Source: Allobosea sp. (GTDB lineage Bacteria > Pseudomonadota > Alphaproteobacteria > Rhizobiales > Beijerinckiaceae). From it: 5,235 bases of DNA. Numbering within the stretch: position 1 is the stretch's first letter; each line of letters begins with the position of its first letter. Position numbers and translations under genes: made by a program. Below the pieces are notes generated by a model. The model searched no databases and was not told the origin of the DNA. It was given only the letters and a program-made list of their open reading frames with translations. Positions 5,149-5,235 of this stretch are shown piece by piece. The stretch lies in the NCBI GenBank assembly GCA_021732895.1, contig JAKFWE010000054.1, forward strand, positions 1-5,235, in the 5' to 3' direction.

Positions 5149-5235
5149 TCAGCGCATGGAGGGCCCGAACATCCATGCCGCGGCGGCCTGATCGAGCACC
5201 TTGACCTGAGCGGGATCGATGGCTTGGGGCGCGCC
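5149..5235 (-). CDS. C-terminal end of an unidentified gene, cut by window edge
   Basis: The frame is open from the window edge for 28 codons and ends in TGA at 5151-5149. Nearly all third positions are G or C, as in the neighbouring genes, and the residues (ending QAAAAWMFGPSMR) form a plausible amphipathic, Ala-rich tail. It lies 129 bp upstream of tssA on the same strand, so it may belong to the same locus. I do not recognise the family from so short a tail; another T6SS-associated gene is possible but is a guess from position. Confidence 0.55.
   Translation of the reverse strand, partial: GAPQAIDPAQVKVLDQAAAAWMFGPSMR

Overview
The window holds part of a type VI secretion system (T6SS) locus, the contractile, phage-tail-like apparatus that Proteobacteria use to inject effectors into neighbouring cells. 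All recognisable genes lie on the minus strand, so the locus reads from right to left. High G+C, a strong preference for G or C at third codon positions and the T6SS itself point to a Gram-negative proteobacterium. A high-GC alpha- or betaproteobacterium is my best guess, but nothing here fixes the genus.

Layout in transcription order: (1) 5235-5149, the last 28 codons of an unidentified gene; (2) 5148-5020, a 129-bp leader with a strong 12-bp hairpin and two CTAG-containing direct repeats; (3) 5019-3376, tssA of the VasJ type; (4) 3375-3128, a 248-bp gap with a bulged stem-loop and a doubtful 76-codon ORF; (5) 3127-2624, tssB (VipA-like); (6) 2598-1117, tssC (VipB-like); (7) 1116-1009, a 108-bp gap with a small G:C hairpin directly after the tssC stop; (8) 1008-592, tssE; (9) 587-1, the first 195 codons of tssF, cut by the window edge.

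How they work together: TssB and TssC co-assemble into the contractile sheath. TssE and TssF are baseplate components (gp25-like and gp6-like), and TssA primes or coordinates assembly of baseplate, tube and sheath. Hcp, VgrG, TssG, TssK, the membrane complex (TssJ, TssL, TssM) and the ClpV ATPase are not in the window and presumably lie beyond its edges or elsewhere. The spacing is uneven: B/C are 25 bp apart and E/F 4 bp apart, while gaps of 248 and 108 bp with predicted hairpins flank the sheath pair. That fits, but does not prove, separate tuning of the abundant sheath proteins and the scarce baseplate proteins.

I found no RNA gene, insertion sequence, CRISPR array, attachment site or origin. 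The system is a known one; the less ordinary material is in the non-coding gaps.
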